Positions 1-6,149 of a DNA stretch of 9,739 nucleotides are shown piece by piece. Under the pieces are notes generated by a model that did no database searches, was not told where the DNA came from, and saw only the letters and a program-made list of their open reading frames with translations. Origin of the DNA: Planctomycetaceae bacterium (GTDB taxonomy: Bacteria; Planctomycetota; Planctomycetia; Pirellulales; Thermoguttaceae); assembly GCA_031278315.1 (NCBI GenBank), contig JAITKS010000451.1, positions 1-9,739 of the forward strand, given 5' to 3'. The translations under genes and the position numbers were made by a program. Each line of letters starts with the position of its first letter. Positions within the stretch are counted from its first letter, which is position 1.

Positions 1-158
1 TGCAATATTTTTTAATAAATACAACTTGTTTTTGAGTCAAAAAATTGTCTATGTTTTCGCCATGCAAGGGCAATTTAAGTTTAAAACGAATACCGAAATT
101 TAAAGTGTGAAAAGTATAATAACCAATCAACCTAATAATCAATCAACTGGATAACTAA
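1..158. other. Left-edge spacer with inverted-repeat arm
   Basis: AT-rich non-coding DNA in front of the sirtuin gene. I see no partial gene entering from the left. It holds one arm of the long inverted repeat (59-118, listed separately). Just upstream of the sirtuin start the 8-mer caatcaac occurs twice, at 124-131 and 140-147, with start points 16 bp apart. That spacing could suit a regulator site, but the repeat is short and may be chance. I see no clear -35/-10 pair or Shine-Dalgarno sequence. Confidence 0.6.
59..118 (+). repeat. Left arm of 60-nt inverted repeat
   Basis: This segment matches the reverse complement of 9556-9615 without gaps at 51 of 60 positions by hand alignment. The core 93-118 is identical over 26 nt to the reverse complement of 9556-9581, and 78-118 matches at 39 of 41. 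The outer part (59-71) is a decayed version of the palindrome at 9603-9615. The two arms face each other across about 9.4 kb that includes all six genes. It is probably a dispersed intergenic repeat rather than the end of a transposon, since no transposase lies between the arms. Confidence 0.85.
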
Positions 159-1022
159 ATGAAAGATTTAATTTTACAATTCGCTGATTATTTATGCGAT
201 TCAAATCGAGTTTTATTTATAACAGGTGCTGGACTATCCGCCGATAGCGGTTTGCCGACATATCGCGGAGTCGGCGGTTTGTACAATAATAAATTGACAG
301 CCGAAGGATATCCAATCGAACAATGTCTGTCCGCTTCTATGTTTTTATCTCATCCGGAAATTACATGGAAATATATGCTGGCAATCGCTGATTCTATTTT
401 TCATTGTGAACCAAACGACGCCCATAAAATAATTGCCGAATTAGAATCCGAATTCGAAAAACAGAATAAAAAAGTTTTCGTTCTCACACAAAATATCGAC
501 GGCTATCACAAACAAGCCGGCTCAAAAAATGTGTTCGAAATACATGGAAATCTGCGAAAATTGTTCTGCACAAATAATAATTGTAATTGGTCGGAATATC
601 TTGGAACTGATTCTGTAACCGATCAAAATCAAGAAATCATAAAATCAAAATTGATTAAACGTCTTGACAATATTAAAGAGAAAATGCCGCCAGCTTGTCC
701 TCTTTGCGGCTCGCTGATTCGACCCGATATAATTCTATTTGAAGAATCGCTGCCTCTCGATGTATTGACTCAATTCGAATACGAATTCGGAAAAGGCGAT
801 AAATTTGATCTCGTGATCTCTGTTGGAACTTCGGCAATGTTTCCATATATTACAGCACCTGTTCTAAAGTCAATCCAATATGGTAAAAAAACTGTCGATA
901 TAAATCCAACAGTAAATATATTATCTGAATCTGTCAATCTATACATTCAGTCAACTGCCGCCGCAACTTTCCTCGAATTAAAGAAAATATTAGACATAAA
1001 TAAAATTGATAACCCTGCGTAA
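159..1022 (+). CDS. SIR2-family NAD-dependent protein deacylase (sirtuin)
   Basis: Predicted cytosolic sirtuin that removes acyl groups from protein lysines while consuming NAD, releasing nicotinamide and O-acyl-ADP-ribose. The Rossmann NAD-binding motif GAGLSADSGLPTYRG is at residues 23-37. TQNIDGYHKQAG (110-121) is followed by the catalytic His129 in HG. Four likely zinc ligands are Cys137, Cys142, Cys180 and Cys183; the first pair is spaced CX4C rather than the usual CX2C. GTSAMFPY (223-230) and DINP (247-250) match the later NAD-contacting motifs. At 287 aa it is slightly longer than short bacterial sirtuins such as CobB, partly from the segment between the cysteine pairs (143-179). The Tyr/Arg pair that marks desuccinylase-type (class III) sirtuins is not apparent around residues 70-78, so deacetylation is more likely; this is inference. 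The ATG fits the family N-terminus but has no good Shine-Dalgarno. No acyl-CoA synthetase target gene is adjacent. Confidence 0.95.
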   Translation: MKDLILQFADYLCDSNRVLFITGAGLSADSGLPTYRGVGGLYNNKLTAEGYPIEQCLSASMFLSHPEITWKYMLAIADSIFHCEPNDAHKIIAELESEFEKQNKKVFVLTQNIDGYHKQAGSKNVFEIHGNLRKLFCTNNNCNWSEYLGTDSVTDQNQEIIKSKLIKRLDNIKEKMPPACPLCGSLIRPDIILFEESLPLDVLTQFEYEFGKGDKFDLVISVGTSAMFPYITAPVLKSIQYGKKTVDINPTVNILSESVNLYIQSTAAATFLELKKILDINKIDNPA

Positions 1023-1199
1023 TAATACCAATTTTTTAGAAGGGGGGATTGACGCATAAAATTTGATGTGCAAAATGTTCGTCTCGATCACACGATAACA
1101 TGAGTTGACGTTAATTCATGCTTACGACATTTTGGGGTTAAACTTTTTTTGTCAAACATCGCCCCAATTAATTTGAACTGTTTAAAATAAAAAAATCAA
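1023..1199. other. Spacer with inverted repeats before the acyl-CoA dehydrogenase
   Basis: A 177-bp non-coding gap. Two modest inverted repeats are visible. ttgggg (1132-1137) pairs with ccccaa (1162-1167) across a 24-nt loop, and catga pairs with tcatg around 1100-1120 with ttgacg in the loop. Neither looks like a standard terminator, because no T-run directly follows a GC stem. The region probably holds the end of the sirtuin transcript and the promoter of the next gene, but I cannot place a promoter with confidence. Confidence 0.4.
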
Positions 1200-2930
1200 A
1201 TGCCAAATTTTTTTCTCGATAATAAAGATATTCAATTTCTCTTCAATTATTTTGACCTTCACGAAATTGCCGAATTACAAGAACGCGAAACACCAAACGG
1301 TAACGCAAATTACTCGCCCGATAATATCAGCGATATGATCGATAACTACCGGCATATCCTCGAAATAGTCGGCGAAATAGCGGCGGAAACACTTGCACCG
1401 AATGCTGCTCAAATTGACGCTGAAGGAAATCAGCATAATGCTGACGGAACGGTTACATTACATCCTTTAGTCCGTCAAAATCTTAATCGTCTTTCTCAAG
1501 CCGATATGATGGGATTCACAATTCCGCGTAAATACGGCGGCTTGAATTGCCCGATTCTTATTTACACAATGGCAACAGAATTAGTTGCACGCGGCGATTG
1601 CTCTTTTATGAATATGTTCGGATTGCAAGGTATCGCAGATACAATTTACGCATTCGCATCCGACGAAATTAAAGATGAAGTTCTGCCTAAATTCGCTTCA
1701 GGTGAAGTAACAGGAGCAATGGTTTTAACCGAACCCGATGCGGGCAGCGATTTACAAGCGATTCAACTAAAAGCCGAAAAACAACCCGATGATACATGGG
1801 TTCTAAACGGAGTTAAACGATTTATTACAAACGGCTGCGGCGAAATATTACTCGTACTCGCACGAAGTGAACACGATATTAAAGATGGACGCGGGTTAAG
1901 TCTTTTTATTGCGGAACGTTCACCGGCGGTTAAAGTTCGTTGTCTTGAACGTAAACTGGGGATTCACGGAAGTCCGACTTGCGAATTGGTTTTCAATAAT
2001 ACTCCGGCAAGATTAATCGGAGAACGGCAACGCGGATTGATTACTTATGTACTCGCTTTGATGAACGGCGCACGGCTCGGAATTGCCGCACAATCTTTAG
2101 GTGTTGCCGAATCAGCATATCGGCTGGCTCGTGAGTATGCTCATAGCCGTGAACAATTCGGAGGTCCTATTGAGCAACTCGCCCCTGTCGCTGAATTAGT
2201 TGCAAATATGAGTATTAGAATAGAAACAATGAGAGCTTTGACTTATGAAACCGCTCGAATTTGCGATATCGAAAATAATATAAATCGATTACTCGAATAT
2301 AATCCTGATAAATTGTCTGAAACAGAAAAAAAAGAATTGAAAAAACGGCATCGAACTCTTAAACGTTTAAATGCGCTATTAACTCCGTTAAGCAAATATT
2401 ACAATTCAGAAGGTGCTATTACTGTCGCTAATGACGCCGTTCAAGTACTCGGAGGAAGCGGATACCTGAAAGATTACGCAACTGAAAGATACTTGAGAGA
2501 CGCAAGAATTACATCAATTTATGAAGGAACAAGTCAATTGCAAGTCGTAGCTGCCATTCGCGGAATTACAAGCGGAGTTTATTCAGATTATGTTACACAA
2601 TTTGAACAATATGAATTTTCTGATCAAAAATTAAACGAATTAAAATCAATTTTAATTCAAGGCAGAACAGAAATTCAAACTGCTGTCGATTATGCAAAAT
2701 CACAAGATGGAAATTATATCGAACTGATTGCAAGACGGTTAGTCGACGCTGCTGCAGCCGTGTTAATAGGACATTATCTATTAAAACAAGCAGAGAAAAA
2801 TGAACGCAAAAAATCTGTTGCCGAATTATTTATTTCTCGAAATGAATCGCAAGTTATTATGAATTGTACTCAAGTAAAGTCTGGTAATAAGCAAGTTATT
2901 GAACAATATAAATTGTTAATTGACGGATGA
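1200..2930 (+). CDS. Acyl-CoA dehydrogenase, long form with C-terminal domain
   Basis: FAD-dependent enzyme that introduces a trans-2 double bond into an acyl-CoA, passing electrons to an electron-transfer flavoprotein; cytosolic, in beta-oxidation or related acyl-CoA catabolism. Residues 1-35 resemble the short N-terminal extension of the long acyl-CoA dehydrogenases. The alpha N-terminal domain covers about 45-170. Signature 1 is GAMVLTEPDAGSD (172-184) in the middle beta domain. The C-terminal alpha domain carries QVLGGSGYLKDYATERYLRD (415-434) and YEGTSQLQ (441-448), where Glu442 aligns with the catalytic base of medium-chain dehydrogenase. A basic, Lys/Arg-rich insertion lies near 375-392. 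Residues after about 455 form the extra C-terminal domain typical of roughly 570-600-aa members, so the length is normal. Substrate chain length cannot be read from sequence. The ATG suits the family, but there is no Shine-Dalgarno. hemD follows 76 bp downstream. No ETF, thiolase or hydratase genes are adjacent. Confidence 0.95.
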   Translation: MPNFFLDNKDIQFLFNYFDLHEIAELQERETPNGNANYSPDNISDMIDNYRHILEIVGEIAAETLAPNAAQIDAEGNQHNADGTVTLHPLVRQNLNRLSQADMMGFTIPRKYGGLNCPILIYTMATELVARGDCSFMNMFGLQGIADTIYAFASDEIKDEVLPKFASGEVTGAMVLTEPDAGSDLQAIQLKAEKQPDDTWVLNGVKRFITNGCGEILLVLARSEHDIKDGRGLSLFIAERSPAVKVRCLERKLGIHGSPTCELVFNNTPARLIGERQRGLITYVLALMNGARLGIAAQSLGVAESAYRLAREYAHSREQFGGPIEQLAPVAELVANMSIRIETMRALTYETARICDIENNINRLLEYNPDKLSETEKKELKKRHRTLKRLNALLTPLSKYYNSEGAITVANDAVQVLGGSGYLKDYATERYLRDARITSIYEGTSQLQVVAAIRGITSGVYSDYVTQFEQYEFSDQKLNELKSILIQGRTEIQTAVDYAKSQDGNYIELIARRLVDAAAAVLIGHYLLKQAEKNERKKSVAELFISRNESQVIMNCTQVKSGNKQVIEQYKLLIDG

Positions 2931-3006
2931 TATTACTCGAAATGTTCACCTAATTAAATCGAGTAAACGGGGGGAATTTTTCCGCCGGTATATTACGGGA
3001 ATTGTA

Positions 3007-3735
3007 ATGATGACGTCAGTTTTAATAACACGTTCTGAAAGTCAGGGCAGTAAGTTGAAATCAGAATTTGAATCGATGGGCATAACAGTTATGTTACAAC
3101 CAGCGATAGAAATCTTGCCGCCTGAAAGTTGGTCTGAAGTTGATAGAGTTATTTCGTGTCTTGTTGAATTTGATTGGATATTATTTTCGAGCGGTAATGC
3201 GGTCAAATTTTTTACAAGCAGATTGAATGGAATTAAATTTCCCGAATCATTAAAAGTTGGAGTAGTCGGCAATGCAACAGATGACATTTTTTTTGAATTG
3301 ACCGGAAAACGTGCGGACATCGTACCGGAAATAAGCAATGCAGAAAATCTGTTAGCAAAAGTATTGTCGGTTGAAAACATAGTTCAAAAAAGATTTCTTT
3401 TACCAAGAGCCAATCGAGGCAGAGATATTCTTTCAAAAGGAATTATAGAATCCGGCGGAATTGTTGAAGAAATAACCGCATACAGGAGTATAGATTGCAA
3501 AGAGCCAAAAGAGGAAATCGTAGAGTTAATGAAACAAAATAAGATCAATTGGGTAACAGTAACGAGTCCGGCGATTGCTGAATCTTTAGTTAATATGTTT
3601 GGTGAGTTGTTAAGAAAAACAAAAATCATAAGTATAAGTCCTATCACAACGGCAAAACTAAACGCTCTAGGACACCCTCCAACAAAAGAATCAAAAGAAA
3701 CAACAACAGAAGGAATAATAAAAGAAATTATGTAA
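3007..3735 (+). CDS. hemD: Uroporphyrinogen-III synthase
   Basis: Cytosolic enzyme that cyclises hydroxymethylbilane with inversion of ring D to make uroporphyrinogen III, the branch-point precursor of haem, sirohaem and cobalamin. From the chosen ATG it has 242 aa, normal for HemD. Family features are VLITR at 5-9, FSSGNAV (60-66) at the end of the first domain segment, LLPRANRGRDIL (131-142), AYRS (158-161), TSPAIAES (186-193) and the closing ISISPITTAKLNALG (208-222). HemD is poorly conserved, so recognition rests on this ordered pattern. The frame stays open upstream to a TTG at 2920, which would overlap the preceding stop codon and add 29 residues without family resemblance. ATG 3007 (or the adjacent ATG 3010) gives the expected start, with a weak acggga six bases upstream. 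No other haem genes are in view. Co-transcription with the acyl-CoA dehydrogenase is possible from the 76-bp gap but not shown. Confidence 0.88.
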   Translation: MMTSVLITRSESQGSKLKSEFESMGITVMLQPAIEILPPESWSEVDRVISCLVEFDWILFSSGNAVKFFTSRLNGIKFPESLKVGVVGNATDDIFFELTGKRADIVPEISNAENLLAKVLSVENIVQKRFLLPRANRGRDILSKGIIESGGIVEEITAYRSIDCKEPKEEIVELMKQNKINWVTVTSPAIAESLVNMFGELLRKTKIISISPITTAKLNALGHPPTKESKETTTEGIIKEIM

Positions 3736-3750
3736 AAAAATGAGTAATAT

Positions 3751-3774
3751 TTGTAATATATCAGTGGAATAATT
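3751..3774 (+). repeat. Post-stop repeat, copy 1 (after hemD)
   Basis: This 24-nt stretch starts 15 nt after the hemD stop and matches 9427-9450, directly after the fhs stop, at 22 of 24 positions in the same orientation. The shared core is atatcagtg followed by aataatt. A weaker relative may occur at 4111-4131 (about 16 of 21). It has no strong hairpin and no T-run, so a role as terminator is not supported by structure. It may be the edge of a dispersed repeat. Confidence 0.55.
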
Positions 3775-3836
3775 GTTTTAAAAATTTTTGTAATTTTTAA
3801 ACACGAAATACACGACAAGGAGCTAACTATCAAGAA

Positions 3837-3882
3837 GTCCCGCAGGGACGACACTTTATTAACCGTATGCTTTAGCTTACGG
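3837..3882 (+). repeat. Two-hairpin REP-like element
   Basis: The first hairpin is gtcccgcagggac (3837-3849), with a 5-bp stem and 3-nt loop. After a 13-nt spacer comes a second, ccgtatgctttagcttacgg (3863-3882), pairing ccgta with tacgg and gc with gc around a mismatch and a tetraloop. Compact paired palindromes in a spacer are typical of REP-like dispersed intergenic elements. The same geometry recurs at 9603-9647 with different stem sequences. Confidence 0.7.
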
Positions 3883-4148
3883 ATCACACTTCAATTTTGC
3901 TCTAACTTGAATTTTCGGTTCGAACCGCTATATTACCTATCAGAAAATACTATCAGAAAACAGACTTTTTAATAAATAACTTTTAAAACACCAAAAATCA
4001 TAATACTATACATATAATAAATACTTTTTTAATAACCGAATTTTTATGTTACAGACAGAATAAATTATCTAATTTTTGTCTGCGAATTTTTGTAACAATT
4101 TAACAATAATTAATATTTCAGTAAAATATTACAACAATAAAATTATTT

Positions 4149-5390
4149 GTGAACTCATTAGAACGAATAGTAATTACCGGAATCGGTCTCGTTTCGCCGA
4201 ATGGAAATAATTGGACTGAATATCGTCAGGCACTTCTCGACGGCCGCAGCGGCGTTTCACCATACGAAATAAGATACTTTGGTAAGACCATTGCCGGAAT
4301 ATGCGATTTTCCAGCTACAAAATACCAAAGCCGTAAAGATATACGCCGAGGCACCCGCGCCGGCAGTATCTCTATTTATTGCGCCAACGAAGCAATCGCA
4401 GACAGCAAAATTAATTGGGAACAAATAGATAAATCTCAAGTCGGCGTTTTTATCGGAATTACAGAACATGGAAATGTCGAAACAGAAAATGAAATTTATA
4501 ATATCAAACAGTTCGATTACGATTGTAAAATGTGGTCTCATTTTCACAATCCCCGAACAGTTGCTAACAATCCCGCCGGAGAAGTTACATTGAACTTAGG
4601 AATAACCGGCGCACATTATTGCATCGGAGCAGCATGCGCTGCCGGAAATGCCGGAATAATTCAAGGCGTTCAAATGCTGCGTCTCGGCGAAGTTGATTTA
4701 GCATTGGCTGGAGGTGTTTCTGAAAGTATTCACACGTTTGGAATTTTCGCAGCTTTTGCAGCAGAAAATGCGTTAGCTTATCACGAAATTCCATCGCAAG
4801 CCTCACGTCCTTTTGACAAAAAACGAAACGGAATTGTCATATCAGAAGGCGGGTGTATCTACACATTAGAACGATTGACAGATGCAAAAAAACGTAAAGC
4901 AAAAATTTACGGCGAAATCGCCGGATACGCAATGAACAGCGACGCAACTGATTTCGTTTTACCTAATGCTGAACGTCAAATTGAGTGTATGTCGAAAGCA
5001 ATAAATAAAGCCGGACTCGTTCCAGAACAAATTGACATCGTAAGTACACACGCAACTGCAACTACTTTAGGAGATATACAAGAAATCAATGCGCTGCGGA
5101 ATTTATTCAAAAACTCAGATAAGACGTATATAAACAACACAAAAAGTTTTATCGGTCATGCTATGGGAGCTGCCGGAGTTCTTGAACTCGCCGGAAATTT
5201 GCCTTCATTGGAAGATGGAATTATTCACCCAACAATAAATTGCAGCGAACTCGATCCCGAATGTGAAATTAGAAATCTTGTTATCGACAAACCGCACAAA
5301 GTCGAAAAAGTAAATTATATTTTGAATAACTCGTTTGGAATGGTTGGAACAAATTGTGTCATAATTGTCGGAAAAGTTGACCAAGATTGA
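4149..5390 (+). CDS. Beta-ketoacyl-ACP synthase family protein (KAS I/II-like)
   Basis: Decarboxylating Claisen-condensing enzyme of the FabB/FabF fold, which would extend an acyl chain with malonyl-ACP in fatty acid or related lipid synthesis; cytosolic. At 413 aa it has full FabF length. The Cys-His-His triad is intact: Cys163 in GAACAAGNAG, His301 in STHATATTLGD and His337 in KSFIGHAMGAAG, with Lys332 also present. The usual His-Gly-Thr-Ser-Thr box reads HATAT. The C-terminal gate loop, normally NSFGFGGTN, reads NSFGMVGTN (394-402), so the FabF gating Phe is Met398 and the next Gly is Val399. It therefore looks like an active but divergent ketosynthase and may not be the main FabF, so I leave the symbol blank. 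The start is GTG, chosen because MNSLERIVITGIGLVSP aligns with the family N-terminus; there is no Shine-Dalgarno. No ACP, fabD, fabG or fabZ is adjacent. The stop lies in a 10-bp tandem repeat. Confidence 0.9.
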   Translation: MNSLERIVITGIGLVSPNGNNWTEYRQALLDGRSGVSPYEIRYFGKTIAGICDFPATKYQSRKDIRRGTRAGSISIYCANEAIADSKINWEQIDKSQVGVFIGITEHGNVETENEIYNIKQFDYDCKMWSHFHNPRTVANNPAGEVTLNLGITGAHYCIGAACAAGNAGIIQGVQMLRLGEVDLALAGGVSESIHTFGIFAAFAAENALAYHEIPSQASRPFDKKRNGIVISEGGCIYTLERLTDAKKRKAKIYGEIAGYAMNSDATDFVLPNAERQIECMSKAINKAGLVPEQIDIVSTHATATTLGDIQEINALRNLFKNSDKTYINNTKSFIGHAMGAAGVLELAGNLPSLEDGIIHPTINCSELDPECEIRNLVIDKPHKVEKVNYILNNSFGMVGTNCVIIVGKVDQD

Positions 5391-5410
5391 CCAAGATTGA
5401 CCAAGATTGA
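5377..5410 (+). repeat. 10-bp tandem repeat over the ketosynthase stop codon
   Basis: Three exact copies of ccaagattga (5381-5410) are preceded by a partial unit ttga (5377-5380). The first unit encodes the last residues and the TGA stop (5388-5390) of the ketosynthase, and the other copies lie in the 3' untranslated region. Each unit contains its own TGA. The unit length is not a multiple of three, which marks it as a slippage-type repeat rather than coding repetition. Confidence 0.95.
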
Positions 5411-5582
5411 AAATGAGTAAATATATTCTAACAGTTCTAAAAGTGTGAGAATTGTTATGTACAAACAAGAATCTAAAAATTGAATACTTATATCGAAAAT
5501 CAAAAAGAATATACAAAAAACGTAATATAATCAGAATTTGTAGGATAATTTATTTTTGGATAGATTTTGTAATTATTCAGTT

Positions 5583-5608
5583 ATTTTATATTTTATATTT
5601 TATATTTT
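5583..5608 (+). repeat. 7-bp AT tandem repeat
   Basis: The unit attttat is repeated three full times (5583-5603) plus five bases. It is pure A/T, lies mid-spacer, and is a likely slippage product with no evident function. Confidence 0.8.
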
Positions 5609-5758
5609 GTGTTGTTTGTGTTTAAATTTAACGCAAAATGACGCAAAAATGTGAAATTTAAAATTTAGTAGAATAATCACTACAAATATTATTCAACTGA
5701 ATAATTACCAAAAAATAAACTTTAATTTTTATAAGTTCCTTAAAATTTGTTATTCAAT

Positions 5759-5816
5759 ATGCCGATAAAAAATTTGATGTAGTGTAAATTCGTAACAAAT
5801 TGTTACAATTCGGCAT
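5759..5816 (+). repeat. Nested inverted repeat in long spacer
   Basis: atgccga (5759-5765) pairs with tcggcat (5810-5816), enclosing a second perfect stem, gtaaca (5792-5797) with tgttac (5801-5806), around a 3-nt loop. The 7-bp outer stem is the most GC-containing paired element in an otherwise very AT-rich spacer. The inner 15-nt palindrome could equally be a protein-binding site. Confidence 0.5.
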
Positions 5817-6135
5817 TACAAATTTAATTTGATAATCTCCCCAAATTCAAAAAAATTGTTTAATGTAAAATTATCGGAATTAGGAATTATTTTTAATCAT
5901 TGAACACAAAAAAGAGACCGTAGAAACCTCAACATGAAACGCACGGAATTAAAATTATTTTACTGCTCTTATTATGGAATAAATTGAAATTCATAAGTAA
6001 ATACAACTTTAGTGTATTCCATTTTTTTATTTGTTTCGTGTTAAAAATAAAAGATGTGTTGTATTGATAATCATTTTTTGTCTGTTGTTTTTTCAGTCAG
6101 ACGTTACGGCGGTTTATCCGCAATGTTTTCATTTT

Positions 6136-6143
6136 AAAGGAGA
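6136..6143 (+). promoter_or_regulatory. Strong Shine-Dalgarno for the membrane protein gene
   Basis: aaaggaga lies six bases before the GTG at 6150 and decides that start. It is the only canonical ribosome-binding site in the window; the other five genes have weak or no such sequence. Confidence 0.85.
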
Positions 6144-6149
6144 ACTCTA

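Larger units (their letters stand above)
3736..4148. other. 413-bp spacer with repeat elements
   Basis: Non-coding, strongly AT-rich. In order it holds: a 24-nt element shared with the region after fhs (3751-3774); an AT-only hairpin (3777-3785 with 3793-3801); the phrase cacgaaatacacga at about 3802-3815; the two-hairpin element (3837-3882); a perfect 12-bp palindrome cggttcgaaccg (3916-3927); an 11-bp direct repeat ctatcagaaaa (3937-3947 and 3950-3960); and a 9-bp, partly wobble-paired stem (4052-4060 with 4074-4082). The final stretch before the ketosynthase is nearly all A and T with no Shine-Dalgarno. Reading frames crossing it on the minus strand are shadows of hemD that run on into low-complexity DNA. 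Confidence 0.6.
5391..6149. other. 759-bp AT-rich spacer without a gene
   Basis: No credible reading frame on either strand; the minus-strand frames at its left end are shadows of the ketosynthase. Contents: the tail of the 10-bp repeat; a 7-bp tandem repeat of attttat (5583-5608, about 3.7 copies); a doublet of acgcaaaa near 5630-5650; a nested inverted repeat (5759-5816, listed separately); an 8-bp inverted repeat atggaata (5974-5981) with tattccat (6015-6022) followed by seven T's; and a small stem gcgg/ccgc at 6109-6121 shortly before the ribosome-binding site. Such a long leader region could hold the promoter and an untranslated RNA for the membrane protein, but I recognise no riboswitch or small RNA family. 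Confidence 0.55.

Noticed and set aside
3777..3801. Rho-independent terminator after hemD
   Set aside because: The stem is entirely A/T and no T-run follows it, so it does not meet the usual pattern.
3384..3887. 167-codon minus-strand frame rich in hydrophobic residues
   Set aside because: It mostly overlaps hemD antisense, and its composition follows from the complement of a Lys/Glu/Thr-rich coding strand. It runs into the two-hairpin repeat and has no recognisable domain.
5205..5516. Minus-strand frames at the ketosynthase 3' end
   Set aside because: Antisense to the coding end and low-complexity spacer. The repeated phrase in their translations comes from the 10-bp tandem repeat.
1061..5785. 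Shared 12-mer aaaatttgatgt in two spacers
   Set aside because: A 12-bp match in AT-rich DNA of this length is expected by chance, and the flanks do not extend it.
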